Counted from the first letter of the stretch, positions 43,823-52,024 are shown. The stretch: 64,000 bases of DNA from Chryseosolibacter sp049791675 (GCA_049791675.1 JBARAD010000057.1:13132-77131); one strand, 5' to 3'. The notes: generated from the letters alone by a model not told the origin. Numbers and translations are program-made.

Positions 43823-43850
43823 GTGAGTGGTCAGTGGTGAGTGGTGAGTG
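43823..43850 (+). repeat. Heptamer array GTGAGTG, four copies (left arm of element D)
   Basis: Four contiguous units, GTGAGTG, GTCAGTG, GTGAGTG, GTGAGTG, end in GGG. It lies just upstream of the lutB start codon and is the inverse complement of the array at 44385-44412. Confidence 0.85.
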
Positions 43851-43971
43851 GGTACGTGCTGCTTTATCGCTTTCCGGCATATTCATAACTATATATTGCA
43901 AAAATAAATGATGCATATAGACTGATGATCGATTACCAGTCAACCTTTATTTAATCATTCCGCTTAACATT

Positions 43972-44289
43972 TTAAACATTTGCACAATCGCCTGACTGTA
44001 AGTCTTCCAAGGTAGCATATTTTAGCTCGACCACCAGATCTAAGCAGGCATCAATTTCAATTACTGATCCCCGGGAAATCTCAAAGTATCGGACCCGTTC
44101 CTTCTCGGACTTTCGGGAGCAGCCTTCTGCTAAATTCAAATGTACAGACAGTGCCGCGCGCCTCAACTGTTGAACCATGGCAAACTTCTCATCACTTGGA
44201 AATTGCCTGGTAAGTTTATAGCATTCAAGAGCAAGTTGTTGGGACGCTTTATAAACGTCCAGCCGGGTGTGAGCAAGTTGTAGAAACAT
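43972..44289 (-). CDS. Four-helix-bundle protein (23S rRNA-IVP / S23 family), frameshifted near its end
   Basis: The 105-residue product has the family pattern: HTRLDVYKASQQLALECYKL, RRAALSVHLNLAEGC, RKSEKERVRYFEISRGSVIEI, and DACLDLVVELKY. The fold is shared by 23S rRNA intervening-sequence proteins and the Avd protein of diversity-generating retroelements. The annotated end, DLQSGDCANV, is unlike the family. If one T is removed from CAGTCAG near 44000, the frame reads DLQQAIVQMFKMLSGMIK to a stop at 43947-43949, which is the normal last helix. The gene is therefore probably a recently frameshifted copy, or the base is an error. It lies inside heptamer-bounded element D, between lutA and lutB. 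Its biochemical role is unknown. Confidence 0.82.
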   Translation of the reverse strand: MFLQLAHTRLDVYKASQQLALECYKLTRQFPSDEKFAMVQQLRRAALSVHLNLAEGCSRKSEKERVRYFEISRGSVIEIDACLDLVVELKYATLEDLQSGDCANV

Positions 44290-44384
44290 ACAGAGAGGGT
44301 TTATAGGTAAAACATGAGTTGTCTACACTGGGTAAAACGACACGCCCTTTCAATTTGCACGACTCAATTAAATCGGCACGCCCT

Positions 44385-44412
44385 CACTCACCACTCACCA
44401 CTCACTACTCAC
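44385..44412 (+). repeat. Heptamer array CACTCAC, four copies (inner right arm of element D)
   Basis: Three CACTCAC units and one TACTCAC unit in tandem, inverse complement of the GTGAGTG array beside lutB. They bracket the four-helix-bundle gene. Confidence 0.85.
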
Positions 44413-44641
44413 CTCTTCGATTCACGCCTCACGATTCACGCACCTCGTTCGTGGCACGCCCTTACTCACCTCTTCGATTCACGCCTCACGATTCACGCAC
44501 TCACCTCTTTCATGGCACGCCCTTACTCACTACTCCCCACTCACCACTCACCTCTTCGATGCACGTCCTCATTCACGATTCACGCTCTCACCTCTTTCGT
44601 GGCACGCCCCATTCACGATTCACGATTCACGCCCTCACTAT
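44413..44641 (+). repeat. Higher-order heptamer array at the end of lutA
   Basis: Blocks of ACTCACC alternate with blocks of ATTCACG, linked by CTCTTCG and by the motif GGCACGCCC. That motif occurs at 44375, 44453, 44514 and 44601, that is, at spacings of 78, 61 and 87 bases. The last ATTCACG units overlap the end of lutA and supply its final codons and TGA stop on the minus strand. No stop codon occurs in some plus-strand frames here, which produces spurious long frames. Confidence 0.85.
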
Positions 44642-45368
44642 TCAATATCTCCGCAATATGCACCACCTTCATCGGGCTTTTGCTCCGGTTCACCAGTCCT
44701 TCGAGGTGCATGAGGCAGGAAAGGTCTGATGACGTGATGTATTCGGCGCCGTTTCGCTGGTGATCGGCGACGCGGTCCTTGCCCATCTTGACGGATACCG
44801 CTTCCTCGGAAACGCAGAAGGTGCCACCAAAGCCGCAACATTCGTCGGCACGGTCTAGTGTGACCAGTTCCAGACCATCCACCATGTTGAGTAATTGCAG
44901 CGGTTTTGAAAATGCCGGCGCATTGAGCTCGCTCATCTGGGAGAGGTGAAGTCCCCGCAATCCGTGGCAGCTATGATGGATGCCGACGCGGTGCGGGAAT
45001 CGGGCATTCAGTCGCTGGACCTTGAGCACATCGGTGAGGAATTCAACAAGCTCATATATCTTCCCGCGGATGTTTTCCGCCTGCTGCGGGTGGGTACGCG
45101 AATGGAGGTGCTCCTTCACGTGCAGCACGCAGCTTGCCGAAGGGGCAACAATATAGTCGTAGCTCCCGGAAAAATTTTTTACAAAGAGGTCATCGCACCC
45201 GTCAGTAAGGTGTTGAAAGCCGGAGTTCGCCATCGGCTGTCCGCAACAGGTCTGGCCGGAAGGATAGACAACATCTACACCCAATTTCTCCAGCAATTGC
45301 ACTGTGGCGATGCCAGCCTTGGGATAAAACTGATTTACGTAACAGGGGATGAAGAGACCGACAGTCAT
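44613..45368 (-). CDS. lutA: LutA-type iron-sulfur oxidoreductase subunit
   Basis: The 251-residue protein has the two cysteine-rich CCG motifs of the family: QTCCGQPMANSGF and ADECCGFGGTFCV, with a His-Cys in HHSCHGLRGL between them. Together with LutB and LutC it forms the cytoplasmic L-lactate oxidation complex. The usual C-terminus of LutA is near HIAEILNS. Here the last residues EGVNRES and the stop are encoded by the heptamer repeat (GTGAATCGTGA units), so the insertion has replaced the native gene end without loss of the enzyme core. The next genes of the operon are on the other side of element D. Confidence 0.92.
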   Translation of the reverse strand: MTVGLFIPCYVNQFYPKAGIATVQLLEKLGVDVVYPSGQTCCGQPMANSGFQHLTDGCDDLFVKNFSGSYDYIVAPSASCVLHVKEHLHSRTHPQQAENIRGKIYELVEFLTDVLKVQRLNARFPHRVGIHHSCHGLRGLHLSQMSELNAPAFSKPLQLLNMVDGLELVTLDRADECCGFGGTFCVSEEAVSVKMGKDRVADHQRNGAEYITSSDLSCLMHLEGLVNRSKSPMKVVHIAEILNSEGVNRES

Positions 45369-45610
45369 CGTGCGTGGTGAATTAAAAGTTGAAAGTGGGC
45401 TTCTGCGTTCATAAATCCCGTCATTGCGATCGAATTTTCAGGGGAATTTAAGGTTTTTTAAAATCCGCCGGAGCGCGCGTGGATAAATCAACGCATAATT
45501 GATACCTGTGGCCCATATCTTATTTCTGCGGATAAAAACTGAGCGTGCAGGCACTGAAGCCGAGGGAAGAATCCGGCGCCGCAACCCACCTTCCTCCCCG
45601 GTTTACCCGA

Positions 45611-46222
45611 TCAGTTTTTGATCTTGATCACCAACTTTTTGACCGGAGCATTCTCATTGACCTTCATCCCGGGGCGGTGTGCATCATCCGGAAAGAAAAG
45701 GAAAAATGTTCCGGGCTTTGCCGAAAGTTCTCTCCCTTCTTCAGAAGCGTAAAAGGCAATATCCTTCGTTTCATCGTAAGGAGTCTTTACAGTAGTTGTC
45801 GACAGATCGGTCAGGCCGATGCGCTCCTCACCCGAAATAAGGAACTGAAGATCCGTATAAACTTTGTGCGATTCATACAGGGCATCTTCCGGATTTTTGG
45901 AATTGTACTCCTGAATCATCGCATAGACATCCTTGCCATCGATTTCATGCGTGCCTGCCGCAAGCGAGGGCAGGTTCGGATTTGTCAGAAACGCAAAAGC
46001 CTTTTCCCAGCGCTCCGGATTTCGGTGGTAGCGAATGGCAAAGTCCTGTTTATCAATTGATGCATCCGGCTGAAAACCGGTTTGCGGAAGCCATTCCTTC
46101 CTGTTGAACCATTCCGCCGCCTGGGCTTCTGACCATTTTCCTGGATCTTTCATTTCTTTGTTTGCGCTACAACCTATGATCACTAAGAATAACAAAACGT
46201 AAAGCAGATCACTGGTGTTCAT
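45611..46222 (-). CDS. YhcH/YjgK/YiaL-family lipoprotein
   Basis: From the ATG at 46222 (MNTSDLLYVLLFLVIIGCSA) the product has 203 residues with a lipoprotein signal ending VIIGCSA. The remainder is the YhcH/YjgK/YiaL (DUF386) cupin-like fold: GTHEIDGKDVYAMIQEYNSK, YESHKVYTDLQFLISGEERIG and GTFFLFFPDDAHRPGMKV with the metal-binding His. Family members act in sugar (sialic acid, N-acetylmannosamine) metabolism, usually in the cytoplasm. A lipoprotein signal is unusual for the family and moves it to the envelope. It is followed 54 bases later by the OPT gene. Confidence 0.86.
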   Translation of the reverse strand: MNTSDLLYVLLFLVIIGCSANKEMKDPGKWSEAQAAEWFNRKEWLPQTGFQPDASIDKQDFAIRYHRNPERWEKAFAFLTNPNLPSLAAGTHEIDGKDVYAMIQEYNSKNPEDALYESHKVYTDLQFLISGEERIGLTDLSTTTVKTPYDETKDIAFYASEEGRELSAKPGTFFLFFPDDAHRPGMKVNENAPVKKLVIKIKN

Positions 46223-46321
46223 CCAGTGATGATTCAGTCTCGGGGCTGATTTCAGTTTCATCTTCAATGTTTACAATTAAAATTCACATTTCTTCCGACT
46301 TATCAAAGCACCGGATATCGT

Positions 46322-48376
46322 CTACCCTGCCTCATCCTTCCGGGTTGCGGTATGGTACAGGTATGCAGCCATCGCGGCGAAGAAGAGCACACCGAGGATA
46401 TGATAGCCACCGTGTCCCAACAGGTTCGTCAGGCCGTGCTCTGCGTTGATCGTCTGCAACGATTTATAGATGCCGTCGTTGACGGAAAGCAAGGCCACGA
46501 TCACGCCCGCAAGGGCGCCACCCGCGATCAGACCGGTGGCAAGGAGGCTTCCCCTTCCGAGTTCATCGTCTTCTCTCAGTTCATTCTTCCGGGCCGCGCG
46601 CCAGTCGACATAACCTTTGATCCCGCCGCCAATGGCGATAGGCAACGTAGTGGATAGCGGCAGATACAGACCGATGGCGAAAGCCAGCGCTTTGATACCG
46701 CACAACTCGATCATCACCGCGATGAACACGCCGGCAATGACGAACTGCCAGTCGAGGTTGAAGGACAGGATGCCTTTGGCAAGTGTAGCCATCAGCGTTG
46801 CCTGTGGTGCGGCATATTTCGTACTTCCGATGGCGTGCTCGATTCCCTGAGCCACCATATCCGGCGTAGGTTTATCGAGGGTGATCACCACGATGCCAAT
46901 GGCCAGGGACGAAACAATTGCGCCTATGAAAAGGGCAAGCTGCTGATACCGGGGCGTGGCGCCCACGATGTAACCTGTTTTCAGGTCCTGAGAAGTAGCC
47001 CCTGCGTTGGCCGCAGCGATACAGATCATGCCCCCCACGACAAGTGCCAGGGGCTCGTAGAATTCACCCGTCCAGCCGATCGCCGTAAAGATGAGACACG
47101 TGCCCATGAGCGTGGCGATGGTCATACCGGAGATCGGGCTGTTACTGGACCCGACAAGGCCAACGATACGGCTGGCCACAGTCACAAAGAAGAACCCGAA
47201 AATCACGATCAGCACCCCGATCAGAAGTTTCTGAATGAACCCTTCTCCCGGGATATTGGGGAGGATTGCGATCAGCGCCACCAGCACAAGGCTTCCCACG
47301 ATCACTACTTTAAAGGAAAGATCACGTTCCGTTCGCGATACGCCACCCGTCTCAGTACCCTTCAGAGAACCCATGCTCTCGCGGAACGAGCTGACAATAG
47401 TAGGGATGGTTTTCATGAGTGTAATGAAGCCGCCTGCAGCCACTGCGCCCGCGCCGATCTGGCGGATATAAGCAAAGTAAATCGCCAGGGAAGCGTTGCC
47501 AAATGTTTTCGAGACCGGATCCCAGGCGCCGGTTCCTCCCGGTGTATTGATGTCGGAATGATAACCCAGTTTTACAAGCTGCATGGCAATCACTTGCGGC
47601 TCGACCAACGTGCTCAGCAGCGGAGTGATCGCCCACCATGCCAATACAGAACCCGCGACGAGAACACCGCCGATCTTCGGACCGATAATATATCCGACCC
47701 CCAAATATTCGGGTGTGATATCGGCGTTTACCGTGGCGGAAGGCCAGAACTTGTTTACCTGGCTCGTAACGAAAGTCGGGGTCTCGGCGATGATGTGCAG
47801 TACCTTTTGAAATATCGCATAGACGAGCGCGATGCCCATCCCGATGAAGGCGGTTTTTGCAAAGACACCACCCTTTTCGCCGGCCTGTAAGACAGAAGCA
47901 CACGCCGTTCCTTCCGGATACGGAAGCACGCCGTGTTCCTTGACAATGAGCGAACGCCTCAGCGGAATCATCATGATCGTCCCCAACATACCGCCAAAGG
48001 CGGCAAGGATGAGGATCGTCAGATAGTTGAAATAATCCGCTCCCACACTCTCACCGTTTGGTCCGGGAGAAAGAAAAAGAAAACCCGGGAGGGTGAAGAC
48101 AACACCCGCGGCGATTGACTCACCGGCGGAACCCGTGGTCTGGATGATATTGTTTTCAAGGATCGTGGTTTTCAGAAACTTGCGGCCCAACGTGATGGCA
48201 ATGACGGCGATGGGTATGGATGCGGAAACAGTAAGCCCGGCTTTCAGGGCCAGGTAGACAGTAGATGCACCAAACAGCACGCCGAAGAGAACACCAAATG
48301 CTACCGACTTGACGGTAAATTCAGCAATATTCTGTTCGGGCGCGATATATGGTTTGAAAGTTTTATTTCCTTCCAT
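46322..48376 (-). CDS. OPT-family oligopeptide transporter
   Basis: The 684-residue polytopic protein has about sixteen hydrophobic helices. Landmarks of the OPT family are GVLFGASTVYLALKAGLTVS near the N-terminus, LPYPEGTACASVLQAGEKGG, EPQVIAMQLVKLGYHSDI and YIVGATPRYQQLALFIGAIV. It probably imports oligopeptides or metal-chelate complexes using the proton gradient. It precedes the POT transporter gene in coordinates but follows it in the direction of transcription, 19 bases after its stop, so both are likely co-transcribed. Confidence 0.9.
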   Translation of the reverse strand: MEGNKTFKPYIAPEQNIAEFTVKSVAFGVLFGVLFGASTVYLALKAGLTVSASIPIAVIAITLGRKFLKTTILENNIIQTTGSAGESIAAGVVFTLPGFLFLSPGPNGESVGADYFNYLTILILAAFGGMLGTIMMIPLRRSLIVKEHGVLPYPEGTACASVLQAGEKGGVFAKTAFIGMGIALVYAIFQKVLHIIAETPTFVTSQVNKFWPSATVNADITPEYLGVGYIIGPKIGGVLVAGSVLAWWAITPLLSTLVEPQVIAMQLVKLGYHSDINTPGGTGAWDPVSKTFGNASLAIYFAYIRQIGAGAVAAGGFITLMKTIPTIVSSFRESMGSLKGTETGGVSRTERDLSFKVVIVGSLVLVALIAILPNIPGEGFIQKLLIGVLIVIFGFFFVTVASRIVGLVGSSNSPISGMTIATLMGTCLIFTAIGWTGEFYEPLALVVGGMICIAAANAGATSQDLKTGYIVGATPRYQQLALFIGAIVSSLAIGIVVITLDKPTPDMVAQGIEHAIGSTKYAAPQATLMATLAKGILSFNLDWQFVIAGVFIAVMIELCGIKALAFAIGLYLPLSTTLPIAIGGGIKGYVDWRAARKNELREDDELGRGSLLATGLIAGGALAGVIVALLSVNDGIYKSLQTINAEHGLTNLLGHGGYHILGVLFFAAMAAYLYHTATRKDEAG

Positions 48377-48395
48377 AGGTCACATTGAGTTTAGG

Positions 48396-49895
48396 TTATC
48401 GTATATCACCCATCAGTTTCCGGATAGGCTTGCTAAAAATCAGCACAATAATACCAGAGATAAGCATAACTTTCATCACCACCCCGAAAAGATCCAGCAA
48501 CAATGACGGATCCGACGCGATGGCATGCTCGTCAAATTCACCGGCAAAAAGGCCGGCAATGAGATTTCCGTACGCCAGTGCGATAAAGAAAACCCCCATC
48601 ATCTGTCCGACCAGTTTTTTCGGAGAAAGTTTGGTCACCGCGCTTAAACCGATGGGGTATAAGCAGATCTCCCCGAAGGTATGCAGCAGGTAAGTGAGCG
48701 CAAGCCAGGTGGGCAACGGCTTGTCCCCTCCTATTACAATGAGCGAAGCACCCATCATGACCGCATACCCAAGTCCCATGAAAAGTAATCCGAAGGAAAG
48801 TTTCGCCGGGGTGGAAGGGTTCATGTTTCTTTTCGCGAGCCATACCCACAGCCATGCAAACATAAATGAGAACACGATGACTGCCACCGGTGGAATGCTT
48901 TGCATCCAGCTTGCCGGCATCTCAAAATCTCCGATGAACATATCGGTATATCTTTCCGCGAAGAGGTTCAGGGAAGAGCCCTGCTGTTCATAGCCAGCAT
49001 AAAATAATCCGGTGGTGATAAAGAAAATTGCAATGGCAATAACCTTCCTCCGCTCCTCTTTCGTCAGATCCTGAAAAAGCAGCACATACATAAAGTATGC
49101 GATGGCGCTGATTGGAATCACATAGCCCAGAATCCTGGCAACGAATATCGGGTCAATCGAGACAATACCTGTGAACAGGGCGATCAGGAGCATGAGTAAC
49201 AAAATACCAAAGACCCACAGTCCGGCGCGGATATTTTTCTCGGTTCGCTCCTGCCCCTGCGCGTCTGCGCTTCTGATGTGGCCGATACCCGCCGTACCCA
49301 GATTCTTCTCCGTCAGTTTGTATTGCACGAGTCCGAGTACCATCCCCAGACCCGCGACCCCAAAGCCGTAGTGCCAGTTTATTTTCTCGCCAAGATACCC
49401 TGTGATGAGCGGCGCCAGCGCAGCGCCGGAATTGATGCCCGCATAAAAAAGCGTAAACCCTGAGTCGCGTCGCGCCTGTTCATCTGCCGGATACAATTCA
49501 CCTACCAGTGTGCTGATGTTTGGCTTGAGCAGGCCGGTGCCGAGCACGATGAGCAGAAGACCAATAAAAAAAGTCTCCGTCAACGGTATGGCCATGCAGA
49601 AATGTCCGAGGGCAATGATGCAGCCACCGTAAAAGACCGATCTGCGCAGACCGAAGAATTTGTCCGCCAGCCATCCCCCGGGAAGTGCCAGCAGATACAC
49701 GAACATGGTATAGAGTCCATAGATGGCACCCCCGGTTTGGGTATCGAGGCCCATGCCGCCCTCTTCCACGGCGGCAACCATGAATAACAGGAGGAGCGCC
49801 CGCATGCCGTAATAGCTGAAACGCTCCCACATTTCAGTAAAAAATAAAGTGGATAAACCCTTTGGATGCCCAAAGAAACTTCGGTCAGAACCCAT
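48396..49895 (-). CDS. POT/PTR-family peptide MFS transporter
   Basis: The 499-residue transporter has twelve or more helices with PTR2-family landmarks. The start is KGLSTLFFTEMWERFSYYGMR (E-x-x-E-R-F-x-Y-Y-G motif), followed by FGLRRSVFYGGCIIALGH, KPNISTLVGELYP and GFTLFYAGINSGAALAPL. It should import di- and tripeptides with protons. It starts the unit with the OPT gene, giving two different peptide importers in tandem. Confidence 0.93.
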   Translation of the reverse strand: MGSDRSFFGHPKGLSTLFFTEMWERFSYYGMRALLLLFMVAAVEEGGMGLDTQTGGAIYGLYTMFVYLLALPGGWLADKFFGLRRSVFYGGCIIALGHFCMAIPLTETFFIGLLLIVLGTGLLKPNISTLVGELYPADEQARRDSGFTLFYAGINSGAALAPLITGYLGEKINWHYGFGVAGLGMVLGLVQYKLTEKNLGTAGIGHIRSADAQGQERTEKNIRAGLWVFGILLLMLLIALFTGIVSIDPIFVARILGYVIPISAIAYFMYVLLFQDLTKEERRKVIAIAIFFITTGLFYAGYEQQGSSLNLFAERYTDMFIGDFEMPASWMQSIPPVAVIVFSFMFAWLWVWLAKRNMNPSTPAKLSFGLLFMGLGYAVMMGASLIVIGGDKPLPTWLALTYLLHTFGEICLYPIGLSAVTKLSPKKLVGQMMGVFFIALAYGNLIAGLFAGEFDEHAIASDPSLLLDLFGVVMKVMLISGIIVLIFSKPIRKLMGDIR

Positions 49896-50029
49896 TAAAT
49901 AAAACGATGTTTAGGTGAGGTGAAAACGTTCAAAATATCCTTCTAAATTTTTCGAAAATAGAGCCTTAAATCCACTTTCGCAAATAAGGCAATACACGGC
50001 TCCAGCGACACAAATATTTTATGCAAACG

Positions 50030-50061
50030 TTTGAAATAGTACGCAATTGCCTTTATCTTTG
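50030..50061 (+). promoter_or_regulatory. Bacteroidota-type promoter of pckA
   Basis: TTTG (50030-50033) and TATCTTTG (50054-50061) are separated by exactly 20 bases, a textbook match to the Bacteroidota primary promoter. Transcription would start near 50067, leaving a leader of about 20 bases before the ATG at 50086. Confidence 0.88.
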
Positions 50062-50085
50062 AAGCATCAATAAGCAAACAAACGT

Positions 50086-51702
50086 ATGTTAGAGCTAGGA
50101 CGAAAACCGCAAAACACATCCCTGAGGGACCTCGGAATCATGGATGGGAAAGCGCATTGGAACCTGTCTCCCCAGGAACTCATCGATATCTCTCTGCGCA
50201 GGGATCAGGCAAAGAAAACCAGCACAGGCGCCATTGCCGTAGACACGGGCGAATTCACCGGACGTTCTCCAAAAGATAAATTCATTGTAAGGGATCACAT
50301 CACGGAATCAGCGGTTTGGTGGGGAAATGTAAACGCGTCCTTCGATGCGGATAAATTTGATCAATTGTACATCAAGATGATCCGCTATTTCGAGGGCAAG
50401 GAATTTTTCGTGCGCGACTGTTACGCATGCGCCGACTGGCGTTATCGCATGAACATTCGGGTGGTCAACGAATACCCGTGGTCTAACCTGTTCGCCTACA
50501 ATCTATTCCTGCGTCCGGAAGAAAGGGAATTAGAATTCTTCAATCCCGAATGGCTCCTGCTCAATGCGCCGGGATTCAGTGCTGATCCGGAAATCGACGG
50601 CACGCGGCAGCACAATTTTACCATCATCGATTTCAAACGCAGGATTATTTTGATTGGTGGAAGCGCTTACACGGGTGAAATCAAAAAAAGCGTTTTTTCC
50701 GCCCTTAATTTTATTCTACCGCACAAGCACAACGTTTTGCCCATGCATTGCTCCGCAAATGCGGGCCCGAAAGGCGACACGGCCATCTTCTTCGGTTTAT
50801 CCGGAACGGGCAAGACTACTTTGTCGGCCGATCCCAAACGGAAACTCATCGGCGATGACGAGCACGGATGGACACCCGACAACGTCATCTTCAATTTCGA
50901 AGGCGGATGTTACGCCAAAACCATCGACCTCTCCCCTGACAGGGAGCCGGAGATCTTCCGGGCCATCAAGACGGGAGCATTGCTCGAAAACATCGCCTTT
51001 CATAAGAACTCCGAAGAAGTAGATTTTTCAAACCGGTCGCGGACGGAGAACACGCGCGTGAGCTATCCGATACATCACATCGACAACGCCACCATTCCCT
51101 CCCTTGGCCAAAATCCGAGGAATATCTTCTTCCTTACCTGCGACGCCTATGGAGTCCTCCCCCCCATCGCCCGGCTTACGCCCGGACAGGCAGCGTTTCA
51201 TTTTATCAGCGGATACACTGCGAAGGTCGCCGGTACGGAAGCCGGAATCACAGAGCCTTCCATGACCTTCTCGGCTTGCTTCGGCGCACCCTTCATGCCG
51301 CTGCACCCCACACGGTATGCTGAAATGCTCAGCCAGAAAATCCAGGAGGCAAACGTAAACGTATGGCTTGTGAACACAGGATGGACGGGAGGACCTTACG
51401 GTGTCGGCCAGCGAATGAACCTGGCTTATACAAGGGCCCTGATCACGGCAGCCCTTGAAAGCAGACTTGACAATGTATCTTATCAGACACACGAGGTCTT
51501 TGGTCTGGCCATGCCGTTGACGTGCCCCGGCGTACCGGATGAAATGCTGAACCCCAGAAATACCTGGGCAGATGCGGAAGCATACGACCAGGAAGCCAAC
51601 ACCCTGGCTGCAGCCTTCCTGAAGAATTTTGAGAAATTCTCCGATTTCGCCAGCGAGGAAATCATGGCGGGAGCACCGCGGGTAAATCAATTCAGCAACT
51701 GA
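50086..51702 (+). CDS. pckA: Phosphoenolpyruvate carboxykinase (ATP)
   Basis: The 538-residue enzyme makes phosphoenolpyruvate from oxaloacetate, the entry to gluconeogenesis. Landmarks are TGEFTGRSPKDKFIVRD, LYNLFLRPEE-type NLFAYNLFLRPEERELEFF, the metal and substrate segment LPMHCSANAGPKGDTAIF, the kinase P-loop GLSGTGKTTLSADPKR (about 235-250), IGDDEHGWT and the C-terminal WLVNTGWTGGPYG. Length is normal for ATP-dependent PEPCK. It has a clear promoter and is probably monocistronic. It helps organisms that live on organic acids, consistent with the Lut genes nearby. Confidence 0.98.
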   Translation: MLELGRKPQNTSLRDLGIMDGKAHWNLSPQELIDISLRRDQAKKTSTGAIAVDTGEFTGRSPKDKFIVRDHITESAVWWGNVNASFDADKFDQLYIKMIRYFEGKEFFVRDCYACADWRYRMNIRVVNEYPWSNLFAYNLFLRPEERELEFFNPEWLLLNAPGFSADPEIDGTRQHNFTIIDFKRRIILIGGSAYTGEIKKSVFSALNFILPHKHNVLPMHCSANAGPKGDTAIFFGLSGTGKTTLSADPKRKLIGDDEHGWTPDNVIFNFEGGCYAKTIDLSPDREPEIFRAIKTGALLENIAFHKNSEEVDFSNRSRTENTRVSYPIHHIDNATIPSLGQNPRNIFFLTCDAYGVLPPIARLTPGQAAFHFISGYTAKVAGTEAGITEPSMTFSACFGAPFMPLHPTRYAEMLSQKIQEANVNVWLVNTGWTGGPYGVGQRMNLAYTRALITAALESRLDNVSYQTHEVFGLAMPLTCPGVPDEMLNPRNTWADAEAYDQEANTLAAAFLKNFEKFSDFASEEIMAGAPRVNQFSN

Positions 51703-52024
51703 CACGGCGCCCTTAACAAATTTTGTCGGATCAGAGAGAACGGATGAGAGTTGCGCCGGAGCCCGGGAGATCAGGGATTGCCGCGGCCGGCGATTCCTTT
51801 TTCCAATACTACTTGTTCACGTGGGGCGAGGACTACAGCCGGTGGCATAACATTTTACAGTACAGTTGTCTGGCAAACGTTGGTGCCCTCAGTCTACAGG
51901 TGGGTCGGATTTGATGAAGAAAGGTACGGAATGGGTGCATTGACACAACACTGGCGTCGCGCTCATGCAAATTCGTTCCAGGGAATTGTACGGGTGAGTG
52001 CACTCAGATCATCCGTTACGGTTC
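51703..52024. other. Gene-free stretch between pckA and acyltransferase genes
   Basis: About 320 bp. Open frames here (to 51914 and 52347) overlap the acyltransferase gene in another frame and have no features of a protein family. I see no terminator with a clear T-run after pckA and no repeats of the heptamer type. Confidence 0.5.

Larger units (their letters stand above)
43821..44641 (-). mobile_element. Element D: four-helix-bundle gene between inverted heptamer arrays, inserted between lutA and lutB
   Basis: The left array (43823-43850) has four 7-base units: GTGAGTG, GTCAGTG, GTGAGTG, GTGAGTG. The inner right array (44385-44412) has four in opposite orientation: CACTCAC, CACTCAC, CACTCAC, TACTCAC. 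Between them lies one four-helix-bundle gene on the minus strand. Outside the right array, 44413-44641 is an irregular higher-order array of ACTCACC and ATTCACG heptamers. The element begins inside the last codons of lutA and ends four bases before the lutB ATG, so it fills the lutA-lutB junction without breaking either gene. It resembles element C (30668-30870) with a gene inside. Mobility is inference. Confidence 0.65.

Noticed and set aside
43972..44640. A diversity-generating retroelement, given the Avd-like fold
   Set aside because: No reverse transcriptase gene and no template/variable repeat pair with adenine-biased changes was seen in the window.
44314..44763. Long plus-strand open frames of 149 and 136 residues over the array
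   Set aside because: They are translations of the ACTCACC/ATTCACG repeats, which lack stop codons on this strand, and they run into the antisense of lutA. No protein-family features.
46835..47890. 351-residue open frame antisense to the OPT transporter gene
   Set aside because: Shadow frame with His/Asp/Arg-rich composition typical of antisense to membrane protein genes.
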